The position numbers and the translations under genes were made by a program. Positions 25,683 through 35,406 of a DNA stretch of 64,000 nt are shown in pieces. Numbering within the stretch: position 1 is the first letter of the stretch; every line of letters starts with the position of its first letter. The stretch lies in NCBI GenBank assembly GCA_040901865.1, contig JBBDYD010000137.1, positions 1-64,000 on the forward strand, given 5' to 3'. This DNA comes from JBBDYD01 sp040901865. Its GTDB lineage: Bacteria > Bacteroidota > Ignavibacteria > UBA10030. The notes beneath the pieces are model-generated. The model was given only the letters and a program-made list of their open reading frames with translations. It searched no databases and was not told the DNA's origin.

Positions 25683-28325
25683 ATGGCTGAACAAGCAGAA
25701 AAAAAAGTCAAGGTTTACAAGCTCGCGACAGAACTCAACCTTTCGAGTGATACCCTCATTGAATTTCTGAACAAGAAAGGATTTGAGGTTAAGAATCACA
25801 TGAGTTCTGTTACACCGGATATGCTCTCTGCGATCATGTCGCATTTCAAAAAGGAGAAGGATGTCGCCGAGCGGCACCAACGAAAGCTGAGGGATTTCCG
25901 TACTTCGCGGAAGAAGGAAGGTCCTGAGAAATCCGAAAAGAAATCCCGCGATGTGGTAGAGGCAGAGGAGGAGAAGGGATCGGAGGAAGCCAAAGTCGTC
26001 GAAGTGGCGGCCGAAACGACGGTTGAGGAGCCGAAACAGGTCCTGGAAGCGTCCGAACCGCATGTAGTGCCTAAAAAAGAACTGCTGCCGAGTCTTCCTT
26101 CAGAGATTGCCGTAACACCGGTGGCGGAGAAGCAGCCTGAACCCGAACTTGTGCCGGCATCAAGAAAGGCCAAGGCGAAGGGAAAGTCGGAATCTCCTTT
26201 GGCCGCGGCCGTGGCGCGTGGGTCCCGCGGACTGACGATCAAGGGGCGGATGGATCTCGTGCCAGCCAAACCAGATGCAAAGGAGACTGAAGAAGACGCA
26301 AAGAAGAAGAAAAAGAAGAAGAAGAAAATTCGTGACGAGGCAAAGCGTGGCAAGGATGTCGTTGTTCCCCAGGAGTCCGACGAAGCCAAATCGCGGAAAC
26401 GAAAAAAGATGCGGCATGCAGCGGTAAGCGAAGCCGAGGTCGACAAGGCCATTCGGGCGACACTTTCGGAAACGGGAGACGAGCAGGCTGGCACACGTGC
26501 CACGTACCGGAAACGTAAGAAACAAGAGCGAGAGGAAGAGGAAGCGCGGATTCAGGAAGAGCTCGAGAAAGAGAAGACTCGCCTGCGTGTCACGGAGTTT
26601 GTGACGGTTGGAGAGCTTGCCGATCTGATGCGGGTCCCGGTGGCGGAAGTGATCCAAAAGTGCATGGCACTCGGAATGATGGTCTCCATCAATCAACGAA
26701 TGGACAAAGACACCATCACCCTGGTCGCGGATGAATTCGGATTACAGATTGAGTTCGAACAGGAGTTTGCTTCAGAAGAACTCGAAGACAGGATTGACGA
26801 TGTCTCCACTCTTACCGCCAGGCCCCCCGTCGTCACCATCATGGGGCACGTTGACCACGGAAAAACCTCACTCCTGGACCACATACGGAGCGCGAATGTG
26901 GTTGCCGGCGAAGCTGGTGGAATCACACAGCACATCGGGGCGTACGAGGTGACCCTCCCCCGCGGAAATCAGATTACGTTTCTGGACACCCCTGGTCACG
27001 AAGCATTCACGGCAATGCGTGCCCGTGGCGCCCAGGCGACGGATATTGTCGTCCTGGTCGTTGCCGCAGATGACAGCGTCATGCCCCAAACCGTGGAAGC
27101 CATCAGCCACGCCCAGGCAGCGAATGTCCCGATCATCATCGCCATCAACAAGATCGACAAGGGGGATGCCAACGCAGATCGTATCCGGCAACAACTCTCG
27201 GAGAAGGGCGTCCTGGTGGAGGAGTGGGGCGGAAAATACCAGGCAGTCGAACTGTCCGCGCGGACCGGCAAAAATGTTGATCAACTTCTCGAAAGGATTC
27301 TTCTCGAAGCAGAGGTGCTGGATCTGAAGGCAAACGCTTCACGGCCAGCGCGCGGTATTGTGATCGAGGCGGAACTGGACAAGGGAAAAGGAATCGTCGC
27401 GACCGTTCTCGTCCAAAAAGGCAGTCTGCGTATCGGTGATTCGTTTATCGCGGGGGTCTGGAGCGGTCGTGTACGGGCGATGTTTGATGAACGCGGAAAC
27501 CGTGTGGAGGTCTCAAAGCCGTCACAACCTGCGCAGGTGATCGGTTTCGACGGGATCCCGCAATCTGGCGACCAGTTTGTCGTTCTCGAGGATGAACGCA
27601 AAGCGAGGGATATCAGCCTCAAGCGGCAGCAGCTGAAGAGGGAGCAGGATTTCCGCCAGCGTCGTATGATTACGCTGGACGATATCTCCCAGCAAATTCG
27701 CGAAGGACAGGTGAAAGACCTCCCGGTGATCGTGAAAGGGGACGTGGATGGATCCGTCGAAGCTCTTTCTGATTCACTCATGCGTCTTTCAACAGGGGAA
27801 GTCAAGGTCGTCGTGATTCACAAAGGCGTCGGGGCAATCTCTGAATCCGACGTCCTTCTTGCCGCGGCATCGAACGCCGTCATCGTTGGGTTCCATGTAC
27901 GGCCCAACCTGAATGCGCGGAAGCTTGCCGAGCAGGAGAATGTGGATATTCGGCTCTATAGCATCATCTACGATGCCATCAACGAAGTAAAGAGCGCACT
28001 GGAGGGGATGCTAACTCCCTCGGTGTCTGAAGAGGTGCTTGCCACTGTCGATGTTCGGGAGATTTTCAAAGTCTCGAAGGTTGGAACAATTGCCGGTTGT
28101 CATGTCAGAGACGGAAAGATCATGAGAAACAACCGGGTACGCCTCGTGCGCGATGGCCTTGTTGTCTTCGAAGGCACCATCTCCTCCCTGAAACGATTCA
28201 AAGACGACGTCCGCGAGGTTGAACAGGGATTTGAGTGCGGTATCGGCCTCGAAGGATTTAACGACGTTAAGAAGGGCGACAGCATCGAAGCCTTCAAAAT
28301 GGTCGAGACAAAACGAAAGTTATAA
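25683..28325 (+). CDS. infB: Translation initiation factor IF-2
   Basis: 880 residues. An IF2-N module at about 8-60 (VYKLATELNLSSDTLIEFLN) is followed by a long charged linker with nine consecutive lysines near residue 208-216. A second IF2-N-like module lies near 300-360, then the GTPase: GHVDHGKTSLLD (G1), DTPGHEAF (G3), NKID (G4). The C-terminal domains bind fMet-tRNA. It delivers initiator tRNA to the 30S subunit. Alternative internal starts, known in E. coli, cannot be judged here. Confidence 0.97.
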   Translation: MAEQAEKKVKVYKLATELNLSSDTLIEFLNKKGFEVKNHMSSVTPDMLSAIMSHFKKEKDVAERHQRKLRDFRTSRKKEGPEKSEKKSRDVVEAEEEKGSEEAKVVEVAAETTVEEPKQVLEASEPHVVPKKELLPSLPSEIAVTPVAEKQPEPELVPASRKAKAKGKSESPLAAAVARGSRGLTIKGRMDLVPAKPDAKETEEDAKKKKKKKKKIRDEAKRGKDVVVPQESDEAKSRKRKKMRHAAVSEAEVDKAIRATLSETGDEQAGTRATYRKRKKQEREEEEARIQEELEKEKTRLRVTEFVTVGELADLMRVPVAEVIQKCMALGMMVSINQRMDKDTITLVADEFGLQIEFEQEFASEELEDRIDDVSTLTARPPVVTIMGHVDHGKTSLLDHIRSANVVAGEAGGITQHIGAYEVTLPRGNQITFLDTPGHEAFTAMRARGAQATDIVVLVVAADDSVMPQTVEAISHAQAANVPIIIAINKIDKGDANADRIRQQLSEKGVLVEEWGGKYQAVELSARTGKNVDQLLERILLEAEVLDLKANASRPARGIVIEAELDKGKGIVATVLVQKGSLRIGDSFIAGVWSGRVRAMFDERGNRVEVSKPSQPAQVIGFDGIPQSGDQFVVLEDERKARDISLKRQQLKREQDFRQRRMITLDDISQQIREGQVKDLPVIVKGDVDGSVEALSDSLMRLSTGEVKVVVIHKGVGAISESDVLLAAASNAVIVGFHVRPNLNARKLAEQENVDIRLYSIIYDAINEVKSALEGMLTPSVSEEVLATVDVREIFKVSKVGTIAGCHVRDGKIMRNNRVRLVRDGLVVFEGTISSLKRFKDDVREVEQGFECGIGLEGFNDVKKGDSIEAFKMVETKRKL

Positions 28326-28327
28326 CC

Positions 28328-28684
28328 ATGTCGGTTCGATCGGAACGAGTGGCCTCTCTGATCAAAGAAGAGGTCAGCATGCTGGTACAGCGGAATTTCA
28401 GCATGGAAGAATACGGTTTTCTGACGATTACCGATGTCCAGATGAGCGCCGATTTGAAGAATGCGCGGATTTTCGTAAGCGTTTTTGGCGACGCTGCGAG
28501 AAAGGAAAAAAGCCTGGCGCTTTTAGAGGAGCAAAAGGGATTCATCCGCTCCGAACTCGCTCACGCTGTCCGGCTGAAGTTTACTCCGACAATCGTTTTC
28601 GAGCTGGACGAGACACTGGATCGTGCGATGAATATCGAGCGGATCATCAACAAGATTCATAAAGAAGGGTCGGAGAAGGAATGA
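28328..28684 (+). CDS. rbfA: Ribosome-binding factor A
   Basis: 118 residues, KH-like fold, needed for 16S rRNA 5'-end maturation. It opens with SVRSERVASLIKEEVSMLVQ, and the LKNARIFVSVFG and FELDETLDRAMNIERII segments are typical. It starts two bases after the infB stop and overlaps truB by four. Confidence 0.94.
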   Translation: MSVRSERVASLIKEEVSMLVQRNFSMEEYGFLTITDVQMSADLKNARIFVSVFGDAARKEKSLALLEEQKGFIRSELAHAVRLKFTPTIVFELDETLDRAMNIERIINKIHKEGSEKE

Positions 28685-29427
28685 CCGTCAGCGTAGTGTC
28701 CCGGGGCGCGCACGAGCTTGATTGGAATGGACGAGGAGAGGTCCTCCTCGTTGACAAGTCTCCTGATTGGACTTCGTTTGACGTTGTGAAAAAAACACGC
28801 TCCCTTTTTGGCATTCAAAAGCTTGGTCATGCAGGTACGCTTGACCCCCAGGCGACAGGCTTGCTCATCCTTTGCAGCGGACCGAAAACAAAAGAGATCG
28901 GAAGCTTCGCGGATTTGGACAAGTGCTATACCGGGACTATGGAGCTTGGAATTGTTTCTGCGAGTTTTGACGGAGAAACAGAGGTCAGTCGGCTTGCAGA
29001 CCCCTCCAATATCACAGAGGAGTTGCTCCTGGCCTGCATTGCTGCATTTCGCGGAGAGTTACTCCAGACCCCACCGATGTACTCTGCAGTGAAATATGGG
29101 GGAAGACCACTGTACAAGTATGCCAGGGCCGGAAAAACAGTGGAACGGACCGCGAGAAAAATCACGGTTTCGGAATTTGAAGTAACGCGGTACAAGAACC
29201 CTCTGGTGGAATTCCGTGTCAGGTGTTCAAAAGGTACGTATATTCGCTCTTTGGTCAACGATATCGGTGAAAAGCTTGGCTGTGGTGCAGTGTTGCGTGT
29301 CTTGCGACGAACGGCAATCGGCTCGTACAAGGTGGATGATGCCATGACCATCGACGAATTGACCAACCTGCGGAATCAACTGGGGGAATCGCCGAAGACC
29401 AATGCGGATAGCGCGGCAACTTCCTGA
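28681..29427 (+). CDS. truB: tRNA pseudouridine-55 synthase
   Basis: 248 residues. The catalytic aspartate is in GHAGTLDPQATGLL near residue 58. KYGGRPLYKYARAG near 140 and CSKGTYIRSLVNDIG near 182 are family motifs. No long PUA extension is present, in keeping with the short bacterial class. It overlaps rbfA by four bases and ribF by 26. Confidence 0.95.
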   Translation: MTVSVVSRGAHELDWNGRGEVLLVDKSPDWTSFDVVKKTRSLFGIQKLGHAGTLDPQATGLLILCSGPKTKEIGSFADLDKCYTGTMELGIVSASFDGETEVSRLADPSNITEELLLACIAAFRGELLQTPPMYSAVKYGGRPLYKYARAGKTVERTARKITVSEFEVTRYKNPLVEFRVRCSKGTYIRSLVNDIGEKLGCGAVLRVLRRTAIGSYKVDDAMTIDELTNLRNQLGESPKTNADSAATS

Positions 29428-30379
29428 CGTCACGTTTGACAGGAATTCCATTGTCAGCGTGGGTTTTTTTGACGGTGTACACCGTGCGCATCAGGAAGTG
29501 ATCCGGGAGGTCTCCCGAAGGTCGCTCGAGCGTGGCGGGAGAAGCGTCATTGTCACGTTCGATCCACACCCGAAACAAGTTCTCGGGCCGGCACCCAAGG
29601 ACGTTCGACTTCTCACGACGCTGGATGAACGGACGGAATTGTGCCGGGGACTTGGCGTTGAGTTGTTGTTTGTCATCCCGTTCACCTTTGAATTTTCACG
29701 ACAGACATTTCGGGAGTTCTACCTGAAGTATATCGTGAAAGGTGTTGGCGCGAGCGGAGTGATCGAGGGATACGACCATCACTTCGGCAGAGACAGAGAA
29801 GGCAGCATACAGGAGTTGCTCCAGATGGGCAGAGAATTTGATTTCTCGGTGATTGCGATGAAGCCGGTTACCGTGGGAGATGAGATCGTGAGCAGTTCTG
29901 CCATTAGAAATCACCTCCTTCAAGGTGATGTCGGGAGGGCGGCGGAACTTCTGGGCCGTCCGTACAAACTTACGGGTACCGTTGTCCGTGGAGATGGGCG
30001 GGGTAAAGCCCTCGGCTATCCAACTGCGAACATCGCACCCTCTTCTCCGATCAAAATGGTGCCGATGAACGGTATTTACGTCGCCATGGTTCACGTGAAG
30101 TCTTCCGTTTCGTACGGACTTGTGAGCATCGGTACGCGGCCGACGTTTGTGGAACACGGTGAGCGGAGAGTGGAAGCACATCTCCTGGGCTTTGATGGAG
30201 ATGTATACGGAGCATCTCTCGATATCCAGTTCCTGAAGCGCCTGCGGGAAGAACGAAAGTTCGATACTCCGCGGGAACTGATTCGTCAAATGGACGCCGA
30301 CAAGGAAGCGGGCACCCGTTTTATCCGCGAATACGAAAAAATACTACGGAAACCGTTGGCTGGAACAAGCCGCACATAA
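29402..30379 (+). CDS. ribF: Bifunctional riboflavin kinase/FAD synthetase
   Basis: 325 residues. The N-terminal FAD synthetase shows SVGFFDGVHRAHQEV near 18-32 and SSSAIRNHLLQGDV near 163. The C-terminal riboflavin kinase shows GRGKALGYPTANIAP near 200-214. It makes FMN and FAD. The ATG lies within the end of truB; this start gives the normal N-terminus. The association with truB and rpsO is standard. Confidence 0.95.
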   Translation: MRIARQLPDVTFDRNSIVSVGFFDGVHRAHQEVIREVSRRSLERGGRSVIVTFDPHPKQVLGPAPKDVRLLTTLDERTELCRGLGVELLFVIPFTFEFSRQTFREFYLKYIVKGVGASGVIEGYDHHFGRDREGSIQELLQMGREFDFSVIAMKPVTVGDEIVSSSAIRNHLLQGDVGRAAELLGRPYKLTGTVVRGDGRGKALGYPTANIAPSSPIKMVPMNGIYVAMVHVKSSVSYGLVSIGTRPTFVEHGERRVEAHLLGFDGDVYGASLDIQFLKRLREERKFDTPRELIRQMDADKEAGTRFIREYEKILRKPLAGTSRT

Positions 30380-30407
30380 TCAAGTTCAAATATATAAAGG
30401 AGTTGCA

Positions 30408-30677
30408 ATGCCAGTCCCCAAGGAACAAAAACTTGAAATCGTAAAGAAATATGGAAAGAGCCCGAACGATACCGGTACGCCGGAGGTTCAGATCGCTATC
30501 CTGACAGCACATATCAATGCGCTCAGTCCTCATCTTGAACTTCACCGGAAGGATCACCACAACCGGTTGGGGCTCCTCAAGATGGTTGGTAAAAGACGAC
30601 GGTTGCTTGATTATCTTATGAAAACGGACATCGGTCGTTACAGGACCATAATCCATGAACTCGAAATTCGCAAGTAA
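30408..30677 (+). CDS. rpsO: 30S ribosomal protein S15
   Basis: 89 residues, exactly the usual size. The motif DTGTPEVQIAILTAHINAL near 21-39, the HRKDHHNRLGLLKMVGKRRR stretch near 46-65 and the ending YRTIIHELEIRK identify it. AAGGAG lies five bases before the ATG, so this ribosomal gene uses a strong Shine-Dalgarno site. It directly precedes pnp, as in E. coli. Confidence 0.97.
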   Translation: MPVPKEQKLEIVKKYGKSPNDTGTPEVQIAILTAHINALSPHLELHRKDHHNRLGLLKMVGKRRRLLDYLMKTDIGRYRTIIHELEIRK

Positions 30678-30708
30678 CGACACGAACTATTAGAAAGAAG
30701 AAGAGACG

Positions 30709-32883
30709 ATGATGATTACCAAGCAAATCGAAATAGGCGGAAAAACGTTCACACTCGAAACCGGACGGCTTGCACGACAGGCCCACGGGGCAGTCATGGC
30801 CCGGTACGGAGACACCATGGTTCTCGCAACCGTGGTCAGTATGTATGAACCAAAAGAAGGCCTTGACTATTTTCCCTTGCAGGTCGAATACCGCGAGAAG
30901 ACAGCCGCCGCAGGGAAGATCCCTGGCGGATTCTTCAAACGTGAGGGCAGGCCAACAGAGAAGGAAATCCTCTCGTCGCGCCTGATCGACCGCCCTATTC
31001 GACCGATGTTCCCCAAGAATTACTTCAACGAAACGCAGATTCTCGTCACCGTGTATTCTTCCGATCAACAGCACGACGGCGACGTCCTGGGAGCTTGTGC
31101 GGCCTCTGCTGCCCTCATGGTCTCGGATGTCCCTTTTGACGGGCCCATCGCTGAAGTCCGGGTCGGACGCGTCAATGGCGCCTTCATCGTGAATCCGACC
31201 TTTGCGGAACTCGCCGGAAGTGACCTCGATCTTATCGTGGCCGGAACCGACGACTCGGTTGTCATGGTCGAAGGCGAATCGCTTCAGGTATCAGAGGCGG
31301 ATGTTCTCGCCGCACTTCGCTTTGCGCACGAACACATCAAAGCGCTGTGTGCGATCCAGAAGGACCTTGCCGCGGCAGTCAAAGTCCCCAAACGACCACT
31401 GGTCGAAGACGCGTTTCCGGATGGGATGGAAGCAGCCGTTCAGAAGCTTGCTGCAGACCGATTGAAGAACTTGAGCAGAACGATTCTCTCGAAGGAACAA
31501 CGGTCGGCCGAAACGACCAAGGTTTATGAAGACACGAGAAAGGCGTTTGAGGAGCAATTTCCCGATTCGGCGGAATTGGTCAACGAAATTCTCCACGACC
31601 TGGAAAGCGAATCCATGCGTTCCACGATTCTGTCCGAAGGCAAGCGGCTCGACGGGCGCGGACTCGCCGATATCCGCACCATTACGTCAGAAGTCGGAGT
31701 GCTCCCGAGAACTCATGGTTCAGCTCTCTTTACGAGAGGAGAAACTCAAAGTCTCACGTCTGTGACACTTGGCACGAAAACTGATGAACAGATCCTTGAC
31801 GGTCTGTTGCCGGAGACAACCAAGCGATTCATGCTCCACTACAATTTTCCTTCATTCAGCGTTGGAGAGGTTGGTCGGCTTGGAACGGGGAGACGCGAAG
31901 TGGGACACGGAAACCTGGCTGAACGGGCGCTTAAGAACCTCATGCCGCCGGAAACGGATTTCCCGTACACGATTCGCATTGTTTCCGATATCCTCGAGTC
32001 CAACGGTTCTTCCTCCATGGCGACAGTCTGCGCCGGGACTTTGGCGCTTTTCGATGCAGGAGTTCCGCTCAAAAAGGCCGTGGCAGGTATTGCCATGGGG
32101 CTTGTGAAGGAGAAAGACCGGATCGCAATCCTCAGTGACATTCTCGGAAACGAGGATCATCTGGGCGACATGGATTTCAAGGTTGCCGGAACCGGTGATG
32201 GGATCACCGCCTTACAAATGGACATCAAGATCAAAGGCATTTCCTTCGACATCATCGAAAAAGCGCTTGCCCAGGCACGTGATGGCCGCCTGCATATCCT
32301 GCACACAATGAATCAGGTGATGGCAAGTCCTCGGCCAGATCTCTCGCAATATGCTCCGCGACTGCAAACCCTGAAAATTCCTGTGGATATGATCGGTGCG
32401 CTCATCGGACCGGGCGGAAAGAACATCCGCCAGATCGTTAAGGATTCTGGTGCCGAGATCAACATCGAGGATGACGGCACGGTCACGGTTGCAGCAGTCG
32501 AGCGTGAGTCGGCGGATAAAGCAATCGCTGCAATTATGCGAATGACGGAAGCCCCGGAAGTGGGAAAAGTCTACCGGGCAACGGTGAAGAAGATCATGGA
32601 GTTCGGCGCATTTGTCGAAATTCTTCCCGGCAGGGAGGGGCTTGTTCATATTTCCCAACTCGATGTCAACCGTGTCAACAAGGTCGAGGACCTTGTGAAG
32701 CTCGGTGACCAGATCGATGTGAAGTTGATGAAGATCGATACTGAAGGCAGGCTGAGCCTGAGTCGCAAAGCGCTTCTGCCGGGCGGGGAAAATGCCCTGG
32801 AAGAGATGAACCGTCCACGAAAACCGAGACCCGACGGGCCTGGCAGGGACAGCAGGCGGCCGCAGGAATCCCGGCACCGCTAA
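30709..32883 (+). CDS. pnp: Polyribonucleotide nucleotidyltransferase
   Basis: 724 residues. Two RNase PH domains (about 10-225 and 320-545), a KH domain with MIGALIGPGGKNIRQI near 560, and an S1 domain near 620-690 ending in basic and arginine-rich sequence. Catalytic phosphate-site sequences such as GTGRREVGHGNLAERAL (near 390) are intact. It degrades RNA 3' to 5' in the degradosome or alone. ATG 30709 and ATG 30712 are both possible. No leader hairpin like the E. coli rne site fits in the 31-base gap. Confidence 0.96.
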   Translation: MMITKQIEIGGKTFTLETGRLARQAHGAVMARYGDTMVLATVVSMYEPKEGLDYFPLQVEYREKTAAAGKIPGGFFKREGRPTEKEILSSRLIDRPIRPMFPKNYFNETQILVTVYSSDQQHDGDVLGACAASAALMVSDVPFDGPIAEVRVGRVNGAFIVNPTFAELAGSDLDLIVAGTDDSVVMVEGESLQVSEADVLAALRFAHEHIKALCAIQKDLAAAVKVPKRPLVEDAFPDGMEAAVQKLAADRLKNLSRTILSKEQRSAETTKVYEDTRKAFEEQFPDSAELVNEILHDLESESMRSTILSEGKRLDGRGLADIRTITSEVGVLPRTHGSALFTRGETQSLTSVTLGTKTDEQILDGLLPETTKRFMLHYNFPSFSVGEVGRLGTGRREVGHGNLAERALKNLMPPETDFPYTIRIVSDILESNGSSSMATVCAGTLALFDAGVPLKKAVAGIAMGLVKEKDRIAILSDILGNEDHLGDMDFKVAGTGDGITALQMDIKIKGISFDIIEKALAQARDGRLHILHTMNQVMASPRPDLSQYAPRLQTLKIPVDMIGALIGPGGKNIRQIVKDSGAEINIEDDGTVTVAAVERESADKAIAAIMRMTEAPEVGKVYRATVKKIMEFGAFVEILPGREGLVHISQLDVNRVNKVEDLVKLGDQIDVKLMKIDTEGRLSLSRKALLPGGENALEEMNRPRKPRPDGPGRDSRRPQESRHR

Positions 32884-32950
32884 CGGTCTCTTGGACTCTT
32901 GAGTTCCTTGCGGTCAGGTCCTTTCGTTCCGCATATTTTGTTTCACCGTT

Positions 32951-34231
32951 ATGGAAATTACACTCGGGCCCGCGAAATCCATCGTCGGTACATTTGACGT
33001 ACCGGGGGATAAGTCGATTTCCCACCGGGCCCTCCTTGTTGCCTCCATCGCAGACGGAGTTTCTTCGTTGCATAATCTGCTCCAGGCACAAGATCCCGAG
33101 AGCACGATACGCTGTCTCCGTTCATTGGGTGTCAAGATTACGCGAAACGGTGAGACTACGGAAGTGTACGGCCAGGGGCTGAACGGCTTCCGGCGGCCAA
33201 CGGCTGATCTCGATGCCGGCAATTCCGGAACCACGATGCGGCTCTTGAGCGGTATCCTGGCCGGACAGCCCTTTGAATCGACCATCACAGGCGACGAATC
33301 TCTCAGAAACCGACCGATGCAGCGGGTGGTGGATCCCCTGACCCGCATGGGGGCAGTGATCTCCTCCCAAAAGGGTAAACCACCCCTCACGATTCAAGGC
33401 AAAAACCCTCTCGATGCGATCTCGCACACACTTCAGGTTCCGAGCGCTCAGGTTAAATCCGCCATTCTTCTCGCCGGTCTGTTTGCCGAGGGCGCGACAA
33501 CTATCACCGAGAAAGTCATCACCCGCGACCACACGGAGCGATTGTTGAATCTTCCGGTACGCACGAATGAAGAAGGCAGAACCATCACCGTAGTCGGTGG
33601 GACGAGAATCCCTCCTTTCACCATTGTTGTTCCCGGAGATATTTCTTCAGCCGTTTTTCTTATCTGTGCAGCGGCACTCGTTCCAGGATCAGATATTGTC
33701 ATCCGAAACGTCGGCCTCAACCCGACACGAACAGCCGTTCTTGGGATACTCACTAATGCAGGGCTTCAATTGTCTGTAGAGAGGACTTCGCATCAAGAAC
33801 CCGAAGAATACGGTGACATTCGTGTAAAGTTTGGACCGGCCAGCCGGCCCATCGATCTCGACAGTGCGGTTGTTCCGCAAATCATCGACGAGATTCCAGC
33901 GCTCGCTGTTCTCGCGGCCGCTTCCGGCGTGGAATGTTCTGTGCGGGGTGCAGGAGAATTACGGGTGAAGGAGTCAGACCGCGTTAGCCTGCTCGTGAGA
34001 AACCTGCGATCAATCGGCGTTCCGGCTGAAGAAGCAGGGGATGGCTTTTCGTTTGAGCGGGCCGTGATCACATCGGGTCGCGTTCAAAGCGGGGGCGACC
34101 ATCGTATTGCGATGGCGTTCGCGCTTGCAGGACTCAGGGGGGGAGCCGAAATAACCATTGACGAAGCGGAGGCGAGCGAGATTTCATTTCCACACTATTG
34201 GGGTGTTCTAGAATCATTTCAGAAGCGTTAA
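32951..34231 (+). CDS. aroA: 3-phosphoshikimate 1-carboxyvinyltransferase (EPSP synthase)
   Basis: 426 residues, sixth step of the shikimate pathway. PGDKSISHRAL is at the N-terminus, GNSGTTMRLLSG near 92, RPMQR near 121, SAQVKSA near 165 and NPTRTAV near 257. The combination GDKS, SAQxK and NxTR is that of class II-like enzymes rather than the E. coli class. A TATTTTG at 32934-32940 with TTG 23 bases upstream is a weak promoter candidate. It links logically to trpEG and upstream chorismate use. Confidence 0.94.
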   Translation: MEITLGPAKSIVGTFDVPGDKSISHRALLVASIADGVSSLHNLLQAQDPESTIRCLRSLGVKITRNGETTEVYGQGLNGFRRPTADLDAGNSGTTMRLLSGILAGQPFESTITGDESLRNRPMQRVVDPLTRMGAVISSQKGKPPLTIQGKNPLDAISHTLQVPSAQVKSAILLAGLFAEGATTITEKVITRDHTERLLNLPVRTNEEGRTITVVGGTRIPPFTIVVPGDISSAVFLICAAALVPGSDIVIRNVGLNPTRTAVLGILTNAGLQLSVERTSHQEPEEYGDIRVKFGPASRPIDLDSAVVPQIIDEIPALAVLAAASGVECSVRGAGELRVKESDRVSLLVRNLRSIGVPAEEAGDGFSFERAVITSGRVQSGGDHRIAMAFALAGLRGGAEITIDEAEASEISFPHYWGVLESFQKR

Positions 34232-34247
34232 TTCCCGGGAGGCTTTC

Positions 34248-35378
34248 GTGGCTAGTGTGATCCTTCAAAATGTCAAAAAAGTATACGAAGATGGATTTGT
34301 TGCCGTTCATGGGATAAACCTGGAAGTCAAAGACAAGGAATTTGTTGTTCTCGTCGGTCCTTCAGGATGTGGAAAATCCACGACCCTGAGAATGATCGCG
34401 GGACTCGAAGATATCACCGAAGGCACTATAAGGATTGATGAGAGGGTCGTCAACGACGTTGCGCCTAAGGACAGGGATATCGCCATGGTCTTCCAGAATT
34501 ATGCGTTATACCCGCATATGACGGTGTATGACAACATGGCGTTTGGCCTTACACTCCGAAAGTTCCCGAAGAAGGAGGTGGACGCGCGAGTCAGGGAGGC
34601 GGCTGCGATTTTGGGACTCGACAACTATCTCGACAAGAAACCGAAAGTCTTGTCGGGAGGACAGAGGCAGCGGGTGGCTGTGGGGAGGGCGATTGTGCGG
34701 AAACCAAAGGTGTTCCTCTTTGACGAGCCTCTTAGCAATTTGGATGCCAAACTGCGAGTGCAAATGCGGATGGAGATCTCAAAATTGCACCGTAACCTCG
34801 GTGCGACGATGATCTATGTGACACACGACCAAACGGAGGCGATGACGATGGGCGAGAGGATCGTTCTGATGAAGGACGGCGTGGTACAGCAGATCGACAC
34901 ACCCCTGAAGATCTATGACCGGCCGGTCAACAAATTCACAGCTGGGTTCATTGGTACGCCAGCCATGAATTTTCTTGACGGGAGGATTATTGGAAGGAAA
35001 TCAGTCGGGTTTAAGGAAACCGGTGATGGGTTGTCGTTTACGGTGCCTGCAGCCATGCAGAAACTCCTGAACCCGTTCTCGGGGAAGAACATGACCATGG
35101 GGGTCAGGCCGGAGAACATCTACCTGAAGTCCCGCTCAGCCGGTATTAAACGCCCGCTGACTCTTCGCGCAAACGTTGAAGCCGTCGAACCAATGGGGAA
35201 TGAGACGTACCTCTATTTTTCGACGAGGAAAGATGGAAGCCAACACGTTGCGAGAGTACGGTCATCGGAAGGATTTGCGGTGGGTAAACCGGTAAATCTG
35301 TTGTTCGATCTTGAGAAGGCACATTTCTTCGATTCAGTCACTGAAATGGCCGTTTTGCAGACTGGAACGAAACGGTGA
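34248..35378 (+). CDS. UgpC/MalK-type ABC transporter ATPase
   Basis: 376 residues. Walker A is GPSGCGKST near 38, the signature LSGGQRQRVAVGRAIV near 135, Walker B VFLFDEPLSNLD near 157 and the H-loop THDQTEAM near 190. A C-terminal MOP/TOBE-like regulatory domain covers about 235-376. This type energises sugar or glycerol-3-phosphate importers and often serves several permeases. No permease or binding-protein gene is near. The start is GTG, five bases after GGGAGG. Confidence 0.87.
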   Translation: MASVILQNVKKVYEDGFVAVHGINLEVKDKEFVVLVGPSGCGKSTTLRMIAGLEDITEGTIRIDERVVNDVAPKDRDIAMVFQNYALYPHMTVYDNMAFGLTLRKFPKKEVDARVREAAAILGLDNYLDKKPKVLSGGQRQRVAVGRAIVRKPKVFLFDEPLSNLDAKLRVQMRMEISKLHRNLGATMIYVTHDQTEAMTMGERIVLMKDGVVQQIDTPLKIYDRPVNKFTAGFIGTPAMNFLDGRIIGRKSVGFKETGDGLSFTVPAAMQKLLNPFSGKNMTMGVRPENIYLKSRSAGIKRPLTLRANVEAVEPMGNETYLYFSTRKDGSQHVARVRSSEGFAVGKPVNLLFDLEKAHFFDSVTEMAVLQTGTKR

Positions 35379-35383
35379 CCTTT

Positions 35384-35406
35384 TCAGGACTCTCTTCAGA
35401 GCCTGA
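35384..35406. other. Hairpin between convergent genes
   Basis: TCAGG-A-CTCT (35384-35393) pairs with AGAG-CCTGA (35398-35406) around CTTC, with one bulged A. It spans the 17-base gap and the end of the minus-strand gene. It lacks a T tract on either side, so it is a weak bidirectional terminator at best. Confidence 0.4.

Noticed and set aside
24961..25711. Long open frames on the minus strand opposite nusA
   Set aside because: They mirror the 75-bp repeat and codon bias of nusA; their products are low-complexity and have no start site or family.
26160..26696. Open frame opposite the infB linker
   Set aside because: It is the complement of the Lys/Glu-rich linker and encodes Phe/Leu-rich noise.
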